DNA of 64,000 nt from CAIOYC01 sp038327995 (GCA_038327995.1 JBBQLP010000001.1:59229-123228); one strand, 5' to 3'. Positions 51,916-61,540 are shown, counted from the stretch's first letter. Numbers and translations are program-made. The notes: generated by a model not told the origin, from the sequence alone.

Positions 51916-53622
51916 ATGCTGGTCGGCCTTTCCATCCGCGACGTGGTTCTGATTGATGCGCTGGACCTTGAGGTCCGCGCTGGGCTGACCGCGCTCACCG
52001 GCGAGACGGTGGCGGGCAAGTCCATCGTGCTTGATGCGCTCGGTCTAGCCACCGGCCAGCGCGGCGATGGCAAGCTGGTGCGCACTGGGGCGGCTCAGGC
52101 CAGCGCCACCGCAGCCTTCACCCTGAAGGCGGATCACCCAGCCTGGGCCTATCTGGAAGAGCGGGGCCTGAACGGCGACCCTTCAGAAGACCTCGTCTTG
52201 CGCCGCATCGTCTCAGCGGATGGACGCTCCCGCGCCTTCGTCAACGATCAGGCGGTCGGCGTCGGCGTGCTGCGCGATCTCGGGGCTCTGCTGATCGAGG
52301 TGCACGGTCAGCACGAGACGGTGGGTTTGCTCGACGCCCGCACCCATCGCCCTTTGCTCGACGCCTTCGCTGGGGTGGGCGCGCCGCTCGCGACAGTGGC
52401 GCTGGCGTGGGACGCGTTGAAATTGACCGAAGCGGCGAACGAGGCCCTGCGCGCCAGATCAAGCCAGTCTGCGGGCGACCAGGAAGAGGCGGCCCTTAGG
52501 TTGGCCGAACTGGACCGGCTCGACCCCCGCGAAGGCGAGGAAGCCGCTCTGGCGGACGAACGCGCCATCCTGGGCGCCTCCGAGAAGGCCATTGCCGATA
52601 TCGAAGCCGCCCGCGACGCGCTGGGCGGCGACGCCGTGATCAATCGCCTCGCCTCTGCGGTGCGGGCGCTGGAGCGCGCGCGCGATCGGGCGTTGCAGGC
52701 GGGGGCAGGGGAGGGCAACGCCATCGTCGCCCGCCTCGCCGCCGCTGCCGAGGCGGTGGACCGGGCTCTGATCGAAACCACTGAAGCGCAGGCCAGCGTG
52801 GACACCGCCGCCGCTGCTTTCGACTTCGAGCCCGATCAACTGGAAAAGGCCGAGGAGCGGCTGTTCGCGCTCCGGGCAGCGGCGCGCAAGCTCGGGCTAA
52901 CGGTGAACGAGCTTCCCAACGCGCGCATTCGCTTCGCCGAGGTGCTTCGAGGCGCGGAAAATCTGGAGGCTGACCTTGCAGCGGCGGAAAAGGCGGCGGC
53001 GGCGGCGCGCGCTCACTATCGGAACGCGGCGGCAATGCTGACGCGGGCGCGGCGTGCGGCGGGCGATCACCTGGAGGCGACGGTGGCGGCGGAGCTAGCC
53101 CCGCTCAAGCTCGACAAGTCCCGCTTCCGCGTCGGAATCGAACCCCTCTTGCCCGAGCGCGCGGGTCCCACGGGCGCGGACAGGGTGGGGTTCGAGATCG
53201 CCACCAACCCCGGCACCGCGTTCGGGGATCTGGGCGCCATCGCCTCTGGCGGGGAGCTCGCCCGCTTTGCGCTGGCGTTGAAGGCGGCGCTTGCTCAGCG
53301 AGGCGGCGATACACTCGGCATAACCATGGTGTTTGACGAAGTCGACCAAGGGGTCGGCGGCGCGGTGGCGGACGCGGTGGGCCAAAGGCTGAAGCGATTG
53401 GCGGCGCATGGCCAGGTGATCCTCGTCACCCACTCGCCGCAGGTCGCCGCCCGCGCCGACGCCCACTGGCGAGTGTCGAAGAACGCGAAGGGTGAGGTGG
53501 TCGCCACCTCGATCGAAACCCTTGACCCCGCAGCGCGCGAGGAAGAGATCGCCCGGATGCTGGCGGGCGCGCAGGTGACGGAGGCGGCGCGGGCGGCGGC
53601 GCGAGCGTTGATGGATGCTTAA
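51916..53622 (+). CDS. recN: DNA repair protein RecN
   Basis: A 568-residue SMC-like ATPase for double-strand-break repair. The N-terminal head has ALTGETVAGKSIVLDALGLATGQRG (Walker A at residues 29-36; most RecN proteins read GETGAGKS, so Val replaces Gly) and VNDQAVGVGVLRDLGALLIEVHGQHE. A long coiled-coil region spans about 160-380. The C-terminal head has AIASGGELARFALALK (ABC signature), MVFDEVDQGVGGAVADAVG (Walker B) and LVTHSPQVAARADAHW. It overlaps ligA by 8 bp. Confidence 0.95.
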   Translation: MLVGLSIRDVVLIDALDLEVRAGLTALTGETVAGKSIVLDALGLATGQRGDGKLVRTGAAQASATAAFTLKADHPAWAYLEERGLNGDPSEDLVLRRIVSADGRSRAFVNDQAVGVGVLRDLGALLIEVHGQHETVGLLDARTHRPLLDAFAGVGAPLATVALAWDALKLTEAANEALRARSSQSAGDQEEAALRLAELDRLDPREGEEAALADERAILGASEKAIADIEAARDALGGDAVINRLASAVRALERARDRALQAGAGEGNAIVARLAAAAEAVDRALIETTEAQASVDTAAAAFDFEPDQLEKAEERLFALRAAARKLGLTVNELPNARIRFAEVLRGAENLEADLAAAEKAAAAARAHYRNAAAMLTRARRAAGDHLEATVAAELAPLKLDKSRFRVGIEPLLPERAGPTGADRVGFEIATNPGTAFGDLGAIASGGELARFALALKAALAQRGGDTLGITMVFDEVDQGVGGAVADAVGQRLKRLAAHGQVILVTHSPQVAARADAHWRVSKNAKGEVVATSIETLDPAAREEEIARMLAGAQVTEAARAAARALMDA

Positions 53623-55708
53623 TCCGGGCGTGATGATGGAAGCCGACGCCGCCGCCGAGCTTGAGCGCCTCGCGCGTGAAATGGCGGAGCACGACGCGCG
53701 CTATTACAACGACGACGCCCCCACCATATCCGACGCTGACTACGACGACCTGAAGCGTCTCAACCGGAAGATCGAGGAGCGGTTTCCGCAGCTCGTCCGA
53801 CCGGACTCGGCCTCCAGACGTGTCGGGGCGCCGGTTTCGATGCAGTTCGCTCCGGTCGAGCACGGCGTCCCCATGCTGTCGCTCGACAATGCCTTCATGG
53901 ACGAGGAGGTGGCGGAGTTCGACGCGCGCATACGCCGGTTCCTGCGCCTCTCGCCCGAAGACGAACTGGCCTTCGCGGTGGAGCCGAAGATCGACGGCCT
54001 CTCCGCCAACATCCGCTACGAGAAGGGCGTTCTGATCCAAGGCGCGACGCGGGGCGACGGACGGACGGGGGAAGACATCACAGCCAACCTGCGGACCCTT
54101 TCCGACATTCCGAAGACGCTCAACGGCTCCGGCTGGCCGGACCTGATCGAAGTGCGGGGCGAGGTTTATATGGAGCGCGCCGCCTTTTCTGAGATGAACC
54201 GGCTGGCCGAGGCCGCCGAGCAGCGCACCTATGTGAACCCGCGCAACGCTGCGGCCGGGTCCCTGCGCCAGATCGATCCGGGCGTCACCGCGACCCGCCC
54301 CCTGCGCTTCTTCGCCTATGCTTGGGGCCTTGCCAGTGCGCCGTTCGCTGAGACTCAGACCGAGGCCTTGACGGCGCTGAAAACGTGGGGCTTTCCGGTC
54401 AACCCTCTGTCCACGCGCATTGTGGGGGTGAGGGCGCTCATCGACGCCTACGCCGACTTGAAGGCCCAACGCGGTGCTCTGCCCTATGAGATCGACGGGG
54501 TGGTCTACAAGGTTGACCGGCTGGACTGGCAGGAACGGCTGGGCTCGGTGGGCCGGATTCCGCGATGGGCCACGGCGCACAAGTTTCCACCTGAACAGGC
54601 GACGACGGTGCTGGAGGGGATCGACATTCAGGTCGGTCGCACCGGCGCCCAGACCCCGGTGGCGCGTCTGAAGCCGGTGTTCGTGGGCGGCGCCACTGTC
54701 TCCAACGTCACCCTGCATAACGCCGATGAGATCGCCCGCAAGGACATGAGGATCGGCGACACGGTGATCGTTCAGCGCGCGGGCGATGTGATTCCCCAGA
54801 TCGCCGGGGTGGTCGTGGATGAAGCGCATGAAGGCCGCGCGCCCTACGCCTTTCCCGCCCAGTGCCCGTGTCCGCTGCAGACTCCGCTGGTGCGCGAAAC
54901 CACGGCGGGGGGCGCCGAGACCGTGGTGCGCCGCTGCACGGGTGAGCTGGCCTGCCCGTTCCAGCGCACCCAGCACTTGCAGCATTTTGTCTCGCGCAAA
55001 GCTTTCGACATTGAGGGCTTAGGCGAAAAGCAACTCACCGCCTTCTTCGAGGAGGGGTTAATCCGCGAACCGGCGGACATCTTCAAACTGGCGAAGAACG
55101 AGCAGACGCTGGCGGCGCTTCGCGAACGCGACGGTTATGGCGAGACCTCCATCGCCAACCTTATCGTCGCCATTGAGGCGCGGCGCATTATCCCGCTGGA
55201 GCGATTCATCTTGGCGCTTGGCATCCGTCACGTAGGCGAAACCACTGCATCCACCATCGCGCGAGGTTACGGAACCGGCGCGGCCTTCCTCACCGCGATG
55301 GACCGGATCGCGACCGGCGATGTTGAGGCGCGCGAAGAACTCGACGCGATGGACCAAGTGGGCGAGGCGGTGCTGGACGCGGCGGGTTCCTATTTTGCGG
55401 AGGCGCACAATCGGGATGCAGTAGCCAATCTGGTGGCCGAACTCGACATTCAGGACGCCCGCCAGCCGAAGACCGATACCGCCGTCGCCGGCAAGACGGT
55501 GGTGTTCACGGGCGCGCTGGAAGTGCTGACCCGCGACGAGGCCAAGGCGCAGGCCGAGCGATTGGGCGCCAAGGTGGCGTCGTCCGTCTCGAAGAAGACC
55601 GACATCGTGGTGGCGGGGCCGGGTGCGGGCTCGAAGCTGAAACAAGCCGCCGAGCTTGGCGTTACGGTTCTGAGCGAGGCCGAGTGGCTGGCGTTGATTG
55701 CATTTTGA
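53615..55708 (+). CDS. ligA: NAD+-dependent DNA ligase
   Basis: A 697-residue DNA ligase. It has the Ia domain (about 1-70), the adenylation domain with catalytic Lys125 in FAVEPKIDGLSANIRYEKG, the OB fold with RTGAQTPVARLKPVFVGGATVSNVTLHNADEI, the four-Cys zinc finger (CPCPLQ and CTGELACPF), HhH motifs, and a C-terminal BRCT domain (about 620-697, GKTVVFTGALEVLTRDEAKAQAERLGAKV). ATG 53615 overlaps recN by 8 bp; ATGs at 53633 and 53636 are alternatives. It is cotranscribed with recN. Confidence 0.97.
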   Translation: MLNPGVMMEADAAAELERLAREMAEHDARYYNDDAPTISDADYDDLKRLNRKIEERFPQLVRPDSASRRVGAPVSMQFAPVEHGVPMLSLDNAFMDEEVAEFDARIRRFLRLSPEDELAFAVEPKIDGLSANIRYEKGVLIQGATRGDGRTGEDITANLRTLSDIPKTLNGSGWPDLIEVRGEVYMERAAFSEMNRLAEAAEQRTYVNPRNAAAGSLRQIDPGVTATRPLRFFAYAWGLASAPFAETQTEALTALKTWGFPVNPLSTRIVGVRALIDAYADLKAQRGALPYEIDGVVYKVDRLDWQERLGSVGRIPRWATAHKFPPEQATTVLEGIDIQVGRTGAQTPVARLKPVFVGGATVSNVTLHNADEIARKDMRIGDTVIVQRAGDVIPQIAGVVVDEAHEGRAPYAFPAQCPCPLQTPLVRETTAGGAETVVRRCTGELACPFQRTQHLQHFVSRKAFDIEGLGEKQLTAFFEEGLIREPADIFKLAKNEQTLAALRERDGYGETSIANLIVAIEARRIIPLERFILALGIRHVGETTASTIARGYGTGAAFLTAMDRIATGDVEAREELDAMDQVGEAVLDAAGSYFAEAHNRDAVANLVAELDIQDARQPKTDTAVAGKTVVFTGALEVLTRDEAKAQAERLGAKVASSVSKKTDIVVAGPGAGSKLKQAAELGVTVLSEAEWLALIAF

Positions 55709-55754
55709 AGCAGGGTCCCATAGGCGTCACCTTCGAGAAAACCGGGACCGTTCC

Positions 55755-56177
55755 ATGAAACACCTCCGTATAGCCGCCCTCGCGCTTGGGCTCCTTAATG
55801 CGGCCACCGCCTTCGCCGCCGCTCCCATCGAAGGGGTGTGGAACACGCCAACCGAGCACGGCCAAGTGGAAATCTACGCCTGCGGCTCAGCCGTTTGCGG
55901 GCGGCTGATCACCTCCGACCGGATCAAGGCCAATCCGGCCCTCACGGATGAAAACAACAAGGACGCTGGGTTGCGCACTCGGGCGCTGAAGGGAATGACC
56001 CTGTTCACTGGCTTCACAGGAGGATCGGTGGAGTGGAGGGGCGACGCTCTCTATAACCCTCAGGACGGCGGCGCTTACCACGGCTCAATCCGGCTTCAGG
56101 ACCCCAACACCCTTAAGCTCACCGGCTGCATTGTAGCCCCCTTCTGCTCAAGCCAGGTCTGGCACAGGGCGAAGTAG
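55755..56177 (+). CDS. DUF2147 family secreted protein
   Basis: A 140-residue protein with a signal peptide (MKHLRIAALALGLLNAATAFA) and a DUF2147 domain: PIEGVWNTPTEHGQVEIYACGSAVCGRLI and the C-terminal GSIRLQDPNTLKLTGCIVAPFCSSQVWHRA. Four conserved cysteines probably form two disulfides in the periplasm. The family is a small beta-barrel of unknown function. ATG 55755 begins the signal peptide. It follows ligA after 46 bp. Confidence 0.88.
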   Translation: MKHLRIAALALGLLNAATAFAAAPIEGVWNTPTEHGQVEIYACGSAVCGRLITSDRIKANPALTDENNKDAGLRTRALKGMTLFTGFTGGSVEWRGDALYNPQDGGAYHGSIRLQDPNTLKLTGCIVAPFCSSQVWHRAK

Positions 56178-56237
56178 GCGAGCGGCCCGGCGCCGCCTAC
56201 GCTTGCCCGGAGCGGTGAAAGCGTGGACTGTCGCTGC

Positions 56238-58007
56238 ATGACATCCTTCTCGTTCCGCCCCTTTGTGATCGTCTCCGCACTGATGGCGCCCGGCGCCTTG
56301 ATCGGGTGCGCCTCGTCACCGACCGCCATCGCGGGACTGCGCGTCTCCCAGCCCGGGCCCACCGCCGCCAGCACGGTTCGTGACGAAAGACAGTCGACCT
56401 CCTACGGCCTGTATCTGGCGGGCGAGGCGGCGATCGACGCGGGCTCTTCGCGCGAGGCGGCGGCTTATTTCGAGCGGGCCAGCGCGCTGGAGCCAAGCTC
56501 TGAGGCCATCCGGGCACGGGCCTTCTCTTCGGCGCTGGTGGCTGGAGAGATCGAGCGGGCCGCCGCCGCCGCCGGGACACTGGGGGATGGCGGCGAGCCG
56601 ATTCAGGCGCTGGGACGGTTGACCCGCGCGGTTGAGGCGATGGCGGGAGGCGATGGCAAGGGGGCTGTGGCTCTGCTCAGTTCCAACCAGCCCATCGTGG
56701 GTCAGCACAATCCGGCGATTGGTCTCCTCAAGCCTTGGGCGCAGGCCATGGCCGGGGATTGGGCGGCGGCGACCGCTCCCCGACCCGCGCTGGCCAACGA
56801 TGCGGTGACGAGCGGCGTGGCGGAGCTTGGCCGGGCGGAGCTTCTGGAGCGATCCGGCAATCTGGCGGACGCAGAGATAGCCTACAAGGCGCGCGCCACT
56901 GGGAAGAATGGCCTGTTTCTTCTGGCCTATGGCGGGTTTCTTGAGCGTCAGAGCCGTCGCCCCGAGGCTATCGCGCTCTACACCAAGGCGCTGACCGCCA
57001 GCCCCGGTGACGAAAACATCCGCGCCGCCAGAGCCCGGTCGCAAGCCAACCTCGCTCCCCGACCACTGCCGACCCTGAAGGAGGGCGGAGCCGAGGCCTT
57101 GATCGCGCCTGCGGCACTCATGTTGGCGCGGCGCGAGGGCGACAGCGGCCTGGCTTACCTGCGCCTCGCGCTCCGCCTCGATCCGTCGCTGGATGAAGCC
57201 TGGGTGCTAGTAGGCGACGCCATGAGCGCGGCGGGCGACAAGGAAGCCGCCCGCGAGGCCTATCATCACGTCAAGCTAGGTTCGGCGCAGTTCGTCGCCG
57301 CCCGGGGCAGGCTCGCCCTGCAACTGCAGCAGGAAAAGGACAAGGAGGGTGCGCTTCGGATTGCGCGCGAAACCCTCGACGCCACGCCAAAGGATCCCCG
57401 CGCCTTGGTGCTCTATGCCGACCTTCTCCGCGACGATGAACGCTTTCCCGAAGCGGTGCAGATCCTGACGCGCGCCATCGATGCGACGAGTGAAAGCGAC
57501 GCGACATGGTCTCTCTACTACCTGCGCGGCGCATCGGAGGAGCGGGCGGGCGACTGGCCCAAAGCTGAAGCGGACCTGAAGCAGGCGCTGAAGCTGAAAC
57601 CCGAAGAGCCGCAGGTGCTGAATTATCTCGGCTACGCCTGGGCCGACCGGGGCGAGCATCTGAAAGAGGCGCTGGGGATGCTGGAAAAGGCTGCGACGCT
57701 GGAACCGAAGTCGGGCGCCATCGTCGATTCGCTGGGCTGGGCGCATTTCCGCATCCGTCAGTATGGGGACGCCGCGCGGGAGCTGGAACGGGCGGTGCTG
57801 CTCGATCCCTCCGACCCGGAAGTAAACGACCACCTCGGCGACGCATACTGGCGCACCGGCCGCACGCTCGAAGCGCGCTATCAGTGGAACCGGGTGCTGA
57901 CGCTCGACGCCGACGCCAAGACCCGATCTGCGGTGCAGGTCAAGCTTATGGCCGGGTTGCCTCCCGAGAATCCCATCGGCGCTGCGCCTGCTATCGCCAA
58001 GCCATGA
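56238..58007 (+). CDS. TPR-repeat lipoprotein
   Basis: A 589-residue protein with a lipoprotein signal ending in ALIGC (Cys near residue 24) and many TPR units through the length. Examples are SYGLYLAGEAAIDAGSSREAAAYFERASALEPSS, FLERQSRRPEAIALYTKALTASPGD and the best-preserved C-terminal set LNYLGYAWADRGEHLKEALGMLEKAATLEPKSGAIVDSLGWAHFRIRQYGDAARELERAVLLDPSDPEVNDHLGDAYWRTG. It likely scaffolds an envelope complex. The C-terminal TPR block resembles proteins found beside ispE in other alphaproteobacteria. Its stop overlaps the ispE start by 4 bp (ATGA). Confidence 0.88.
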   Translation: MTSFSFRPFVIVSALMAPGALIGCASSPTAIAGLRVSQPGPTAASTVRDERQSTSYGLYLAGEAAIDAGSSREAAAYFERASALEPSSEAIRARAFSSALVAGEIERAAAAAGTLGDGGEPIQALGRLTRAVEAMAGGDGKGAVALLSSNQPIVGQHNPAIGLLKPWAQAMAGDWAAATAPRPALANDAVTSGVAELGRAELLERSGNLADAEIAYKARATGKNGLFLLAYGGFLERQSRRPEAIALYTKALTASPGDENIRAARARSQANLAPRPLPTLKEGGAEALIAPAALMLARREGDSGLAYLRLALRLDPSLDEAWVLVGDAMSAAGDKEAAREAYHHVKLGSAQFVAARGRLALQLQQEKDKEGALRIARETLDATPKDPRALVLYADLLRDDERFPEAVQILTRAIDATSESDATWSLYYLRGASEERAGDWPKAEADLKQALKLKPEEPQVLNYLGYAWADRGEHLKEALGMLEKAATLEPKSGAIVDSLGWAHFRIRQYGDAARELERAVLLDPSDPEVNDHLGDAYWRTGRTLEARYQWNRVLTLDADAKTRSAVQVKLMAGLPPENPIGAAPAIAKP

Positions 58008-58888
58008 TGCTGAGCGCTTTCGCGCCCGCCAAGATCAACCTGTTCCTGCACGTCGGCGCGATGGAGAACGACGGCTACCATCCGATATACAGCCTGATGG
58101 CCTTTGCAGATGTGGGCGACCGGATCAGCCTGGCTCCTTCGGACCACCCGGCGTTCGAGATCGACGGGCCGTTCGCGGCCGGGCTCGACGCCGGGGCCGA
58201 CAATCTGGTGAAGGAGGCGTGGCGGCGGCTGATGGCGCGGGCGAAAGGACCCCAGCCGCCCTGCCGTCTGATCCTGACCAAAAACCTGCCCATCGCAGCG
58301 GGGCTTGGAGGTGGATCGAGCGATGCAGGGGCGACGCTGCGGCTGCTGCGCGATGGACTCGGATTGCCCGTCGATGACCAAGCCCTGCGGGAGATCGCCG
58401 AGAGCCTCGGGGCCGACGGCGCCGCCTGCTTCGAGGCTGTCCCCGTCCTGGCGGAGGGGAAGGGCGAGCGGCTCAGGCCCGCGCCGCGCCTGCCACCCAT
58501 CGACGCGGTGCTGGTCAACCCGCGCACCCCCTGCTCTACTGCTGCGGTTTATCGCGCGTTCGATGCGGCGGGGACGTCGGGCGATATGACACCGCCATCG
58601 CTGCCGGACGCCTTCGAGGACGTGCAGGAACTGGCGGCGATCCTGTCGTATTGCCGCAACGATCTGGAAGCGCCCGCCATCGCTGTCGCCTCCGTGATCG
58701 CCGAGGTGCTGGATGTTTTGCGGGCCGAACCCGAGACACTGTTGGCGCGGGTGTCGGGGTCGGGCGCCACCTGCTTCGCCCTAACCGCCGGCGACATCGA
58801 GGCGGAGGGGCTGGTAGACACCCTGTCGCGCTTGAGGCCGGACTGGTGGATCAGGCGGTGCCGCCTGGGCGGTCCTTGGCCAGACTAG
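58004..58888 (+). CDS. ispE: 4-diphosphocytidyl-2-C-methyl-D-erythritol kinase
   Basis: A 294-residue GHMP kinase of the MEP isoprenoid pathway. Seen: FAPAKINLFLHVGAMENDGYHPIYSLMAFADVGD at the N-terminus, the ATP-binding LPIAAGLGGGSSDAGATLRLL, and VSGSGATCFAL near the C-terminus. The start ATG at 58004 overlaps the stop of the TPR lipoprotein gene; a second ATG follows directly. Together with IspH and the polyprenyl synthase in this window it supplies isoprenoid precursors. Confidence 0.96.
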   Translation: MMLSAFAPAKINLFLHVGAMENDGYHPIYSLMAFADVGDRISLAPSDHPAFEIDGPFAAGLDAGADNLVKEAWRRLMARAKGPQPPCRLILTKNLPIAAGLGGGSSDAGATLRLLRDGLGLPVDDQALREIAESLGADGAACFEAVPVLAEGKGERLRPAPRLPPIDAVLVNPRTPCSTAAVYRAFDAAGTSGDMTPPSLPDAFEDVQELAAILSYCRNDLEAPAIAVASVIAEVLDVLRAEPETLLARVSGSGATCFALTAGDIEAEGLVDTLSRLRPDWWIRRCRLGGPWPD

Positions 58889-58915
58889 ATGAAGGTCACT
58901 GGCTAGTTAGAGCCC

Positions 58916-59593
58916 TCAGCTTATGTGCTTGACCGACACTGGGTCGGAAGCGGGAAAGGTTTCTTCGATCCCTTCGTCCAGCAATTCGTCCTCACGCTTG
59001 GCCTGGGCGTGCCCCTCGGGCGTTCGGTCGGTCTTAAGATTGTCGTCAGAGTCCGGCTTGTCGGAGAAGGCGCGTTTTTCCTCGGATGGTTTGGCGTAGC
59101 CGAGCTTGGCAAGGTCCTCGTCCGAAACCCTCGCGGATTCGTAGCGCTGAGCCCCGGAGCGTGCGCCCTGCGTGTCGTTGAGATCGCCAGCGTCGTGCAG
59201 ACCGACCTCGTCCGCCGCCCGATAACCGACTTTGTCTCGCTCGTCGCGATTATCGTCAGCCAAGTCGGTGGGGTCTGCGTCCTCGTCGGCATAGGCGTCT
59301 TGATCGCGCAGCCGCAGGTCGTCGTCTTCGGGGTCTGCGTCGTCCTGGTCGTTGTCCAGCGACATGGAGACGATCTCGGAATCGTCCAGGTCCTCGCCAA
59401 TCACCGCCTCGTCGTCGTCGTCATCGCCTATCGCGCGGGTGACGTCGTAGACGTCAGGCATCTCCTCGAAGGTCAGGCCGTCGCGTCCGGCGATGCGCGC
59501 ACCGTCGGAACTGAGATTATCCTCATCGAAGACCTCGGCTGTATCCTGGGCGTCGTAGGCGGTCTGCTCGCCCGTTTCTGCATCGATCGCCAT
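58916..59593 (-). CDS. Very acidic conserved protein with ETFPASDP motif, unknown function
   Basis: A 225-residue, highly acidic protein, probably largely disordered. Long runs rich in Asp occur (AIGDDDDDEAVIGEDLDDSE; DNDQDDADPEDDDLRL). The C-terminus has EDELLDEGIEETFPASDPVS, a short motif that I recall at the end of many small alpha- and betaproteobacterial proteins, with no known function. A middle segment YESARVSDEDLAKLGYAKPS also looks conserved. No signal peptide or membrane helix is present. It is convergent with ispE (27 bp gap). Possible roles include stress protection or nucleic-acid mimicry, but nothing proves them. Confidence 0.75.
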   Translation of the reverse strand: MAIDAETGEQTAYDAQDTAEVFDEDNLSSDGARIAGRDGLTFEEMPDVYDVTRAIGDDDDDEAVIGEDLDDSEIVSMSLDNDQDDADPEDDDLRLRDQDAYADEDADPTDLADDNRDERDKVGYRAADEVGLHDAGDLNDTQGARSGAQRYESARVSDEDLAKLGYAKPSEEKRAFSDKPDSDDNLKTDRTPEGHAQAKREDELLDEGIEETFPASDPVSVKHIS

Positions 59594-59659
59594 GACTCAC
59601 TCCCGGTGTTGATCGCCGCACGAGGACGGCTTCTGGGGAGTCAAACACAAGCGGCCAGC

Positions 59660-61540
59660 TTACGTTCCGGCGAAGCTTCTAGTCGTGATCGCGTGCCGGA
59701 GGGCGGCGGCGATTTCCTCCATCACTGGCTCCCAGACGTTGTAGGCGGGGGGATTGAAGACGCGCACCTGCGAATACCAGGGATAGCGATCGGTTCCGAG
59801 CTTAGGCCACGCGCCGGGGGTCGACACCAGCCACACCTCTGCTCCAGACGCGGCGGCGATATTGGTGGTAGCGTTGGCGGGACCGATGATGAGGTCGAGG
59901 GCGGTGGTAAGGGCAGCGAGGTCGTCGAGATCGTTCTTCAGGTCGATACCGGGAGGGGTCCACATATCGACGCCGAGGCGCGCCTTGACCTCGGCGATCT
60001 CCGTGGCGCTGTCGCCGTATTGGAGGTTCACCATCCGCGCGTCGGGGGTGGTGAGGACCGGCGCCCAGCGGTCGAACGGGGAGAAGAAGCGGGCGCGGGC
60101 CGAATCGATATGCAGGCTCTTCCAGATTACCCCGACGTTGGGCCGGGCTCTGTCCGCCGCCAGCACACCTCTCCAGTGGGCGACGCGCGCCGGGTCTGGC
60201 GTCAAGAAGGCGCGGCGCTGCGGAAAGGCGCTGACGGAACGGCGGAAGCGGCGCAGCGGCGAGGCCATAGGCGCCCAAGCATCGAAGTCCGCCATTGCTT
60301 CGTCGGGAATAAAGCGTGCGCCGCGAACCGTATGGTGGTCGACCCGAAGCGTTCCATGAGCTCCTACCTCAGCCTCCGGGAAGGATCGCTGAAACAACGG
60401 CACGAGCCGATGCTCCACCGCCATAGTCAGCTTGCCATTGGGGCCGAGGGCTTCAATCAGGTCCGGAACGATGGACGCGAACAGCACCTCGTCGCCCAAT
60501 CCCTGTTCGCCCATCAACAGCATTCGCTTCCCCTCCAAATCCGTATCCGGCGTCCAGGCGGGGCGATCCACCAGGAAATGCGTGACATCGGCGTAGTGAG
60601 GATCGAAGCGAGCCTCGTAGGCGTCCCAGCCCTGTTTCAGGTCGCCCTTGGCGATCAGCATGGTGGAGCGGGCGAGGCTCATCATCGCCGTCTCGCTTTC
60701 CAGAACTGCCTTCGGTAGAGCCGCTTCGCAATCGGTCAGAGCGCCTGCCGGATCGCCCAGCGACACCTTGGCATTCCCCCGATTGTAGCGGGCCTTGTGG
60801 TTAAGTGGATCGAGCCGCAGCGCTTCGTCGAAGAACTGGATCGATTGATCCACATCACCCTGTTCGGCCACGATGGTGGCAAGGGTGTTCCAGAGCAGAC
60901 TCTGTGTGGGATTGAGGTTGATCGCAGCCCGCACTGTCTCGATCGCCTGCGCGTATTGCATCTGATCGCGCTGGGCGCAGGCGAGGTTGTTCGCCCCCTC
61001 TACCGACTTAGGCGACTTCTCCAGATAGGCTTTGAACAGTCGCTCGGCGATGTCCTTGAAGCCCATCCGGTAGGTCAGGCGGCCAAGGTCGTTGGCGATT
61101 TCCGGCTCGTCCGGGGTAAGCGCCAGCGCGGTCTCGTAGCATTTAAGCGAGGTGGTGAAGTCGTCTGCCTGCTCGCGGCAAATGGCCAGGATGTGCCATG
61201 CGATCCCGCATTTCTCGTCCAGCGCCAGGGCCTCCATCGCGAGCCGTGAGCCTTCGGCGTGGTCCTGCACGCGCACCGCATTCAGCGCCTGTTGCAGGAT
61301 CGGCATGATCGACCGGGTTCGCAGCGCTTCCAGATCAGCGATGGCCTGGTGCAGCCGGGCGAGGGCGGTGGAGGAGGTCGAGCTTCCCGCCGCTGCGCCA
61401 ACGATGCGCGCCGCAGCGGGCAGGGCGCGCGCCGTGTCTGGATCAAAGCTTTCCCGGTTCTCGGTCTGGGCCAACGGGAGGCGTAGGGAGGTCGAACGCA
61501 CCATGGGCGACTCAGAGTCCAGCGTCTGTAAGGATTGCAT
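59660..61540 (-). CDS. flmG: TPR-glycosyltransferase, flagellin modification protein FlmG/FlbA type
   Basis: A 626-residue protein with N-terminal TPR repeats (about 65-290; e.g. AWHILAICREQADDFTTSLKCYETALALTPDEPEIANDLGRL) and a C-terminal glycosyltransferase-like domain (about 300-626; ERMLLMGEQGLGDEV-type segment KRMLLMGEQGLGDEVLFASIVPDL, then LIIGPANATTNIAAASGAEVWLVSTPGAWPKLG). Caulobacter FlmG has this architecture: the TPR part binds flagellins and the C-terminal part glycosylates them. Its place next to flbT, flaF and flagellin genes supports that role. The start may be ATG 61540 or ATG 61504. The CtrA box between it and flbT is divergently placed. Confidence 0.85.
   Translation of the reverse strand: MQSLQTLDSESPMVRSTSLRLPLAQTENRESFDPDTARALPAAARIVGAAAGSSTSSTALARLHQAIADLEALRTRSIMPILQQALNAVRVQDHAEGSRLAMEALALDEKCGIAWHILAICREQADDFTTSLKCYETALALTPDEPEIANDLGRLTYRMGFKDIAERLFKAYLEKSPKSVEGANNLACAQRDQMQYAQAIETVRAAINLNPTQSLLWNTLATIVAEQGDVDQSIQFFDEALRLDPLNHKARYNRGNAKVSLGDPAGALTDCEAALPKAVLESETAMMSLARSTMLIAKGDLKQGWDAYEARFDPHYADVTHFLVDRPAWTPDTDLEGKRMLLMGEQGLGDEVLFASIVPDLIEALGPNGKLTMAVEHRLVPLFQRSFPEAEVGAHGTLRVDHHTVRGARFIPDEAMADFDAWAPMASPLRRFRRSVSAFPQRRAFLTPDPARVAHWRGVLAADRARPNVGVIWKSLHIDSARARFFSPFDRWAPVLTTPDARMVNLQYGDSATEIAEVKARLGVDMWTPPGIDLKNDLDDLAALTTALDLIIGPANATTNIAAASGAEVWLVSTPGAWPKLGTDRYPWYSQVRVFNPPAYNVWEPVMEEIAAALRHAITTRSFAGT
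61509..61519. promoter_or_regulatory. Palindromic double GANTC (CcrM) site at the flmG start
   Basis: GACTCAGAGTC contains two overlapping-neighbour GANTC sites in a perfect palindrome. It lies in the first codons of flmG if translation starts at 61540, or just upstream of the start if ATG 61504 is used. Methylation-dependent control by CcrM is possible. Confidence 0.45.

Noticed and set aside
53426..54985. Minus-strand open frame of 519 codons opposite recN/ligA
   Set aside because: It is a shadow of the ligA reading frame, rich in Arg/His/Gly and without motifs.
58925..60718. Plus-strand open frame of 597 codons
   Set aside because: It runs antisense through the acidic protein gene, a noncoding gap and flmG; the Val-rich start is simply the complement of the Asp-rich sequence.
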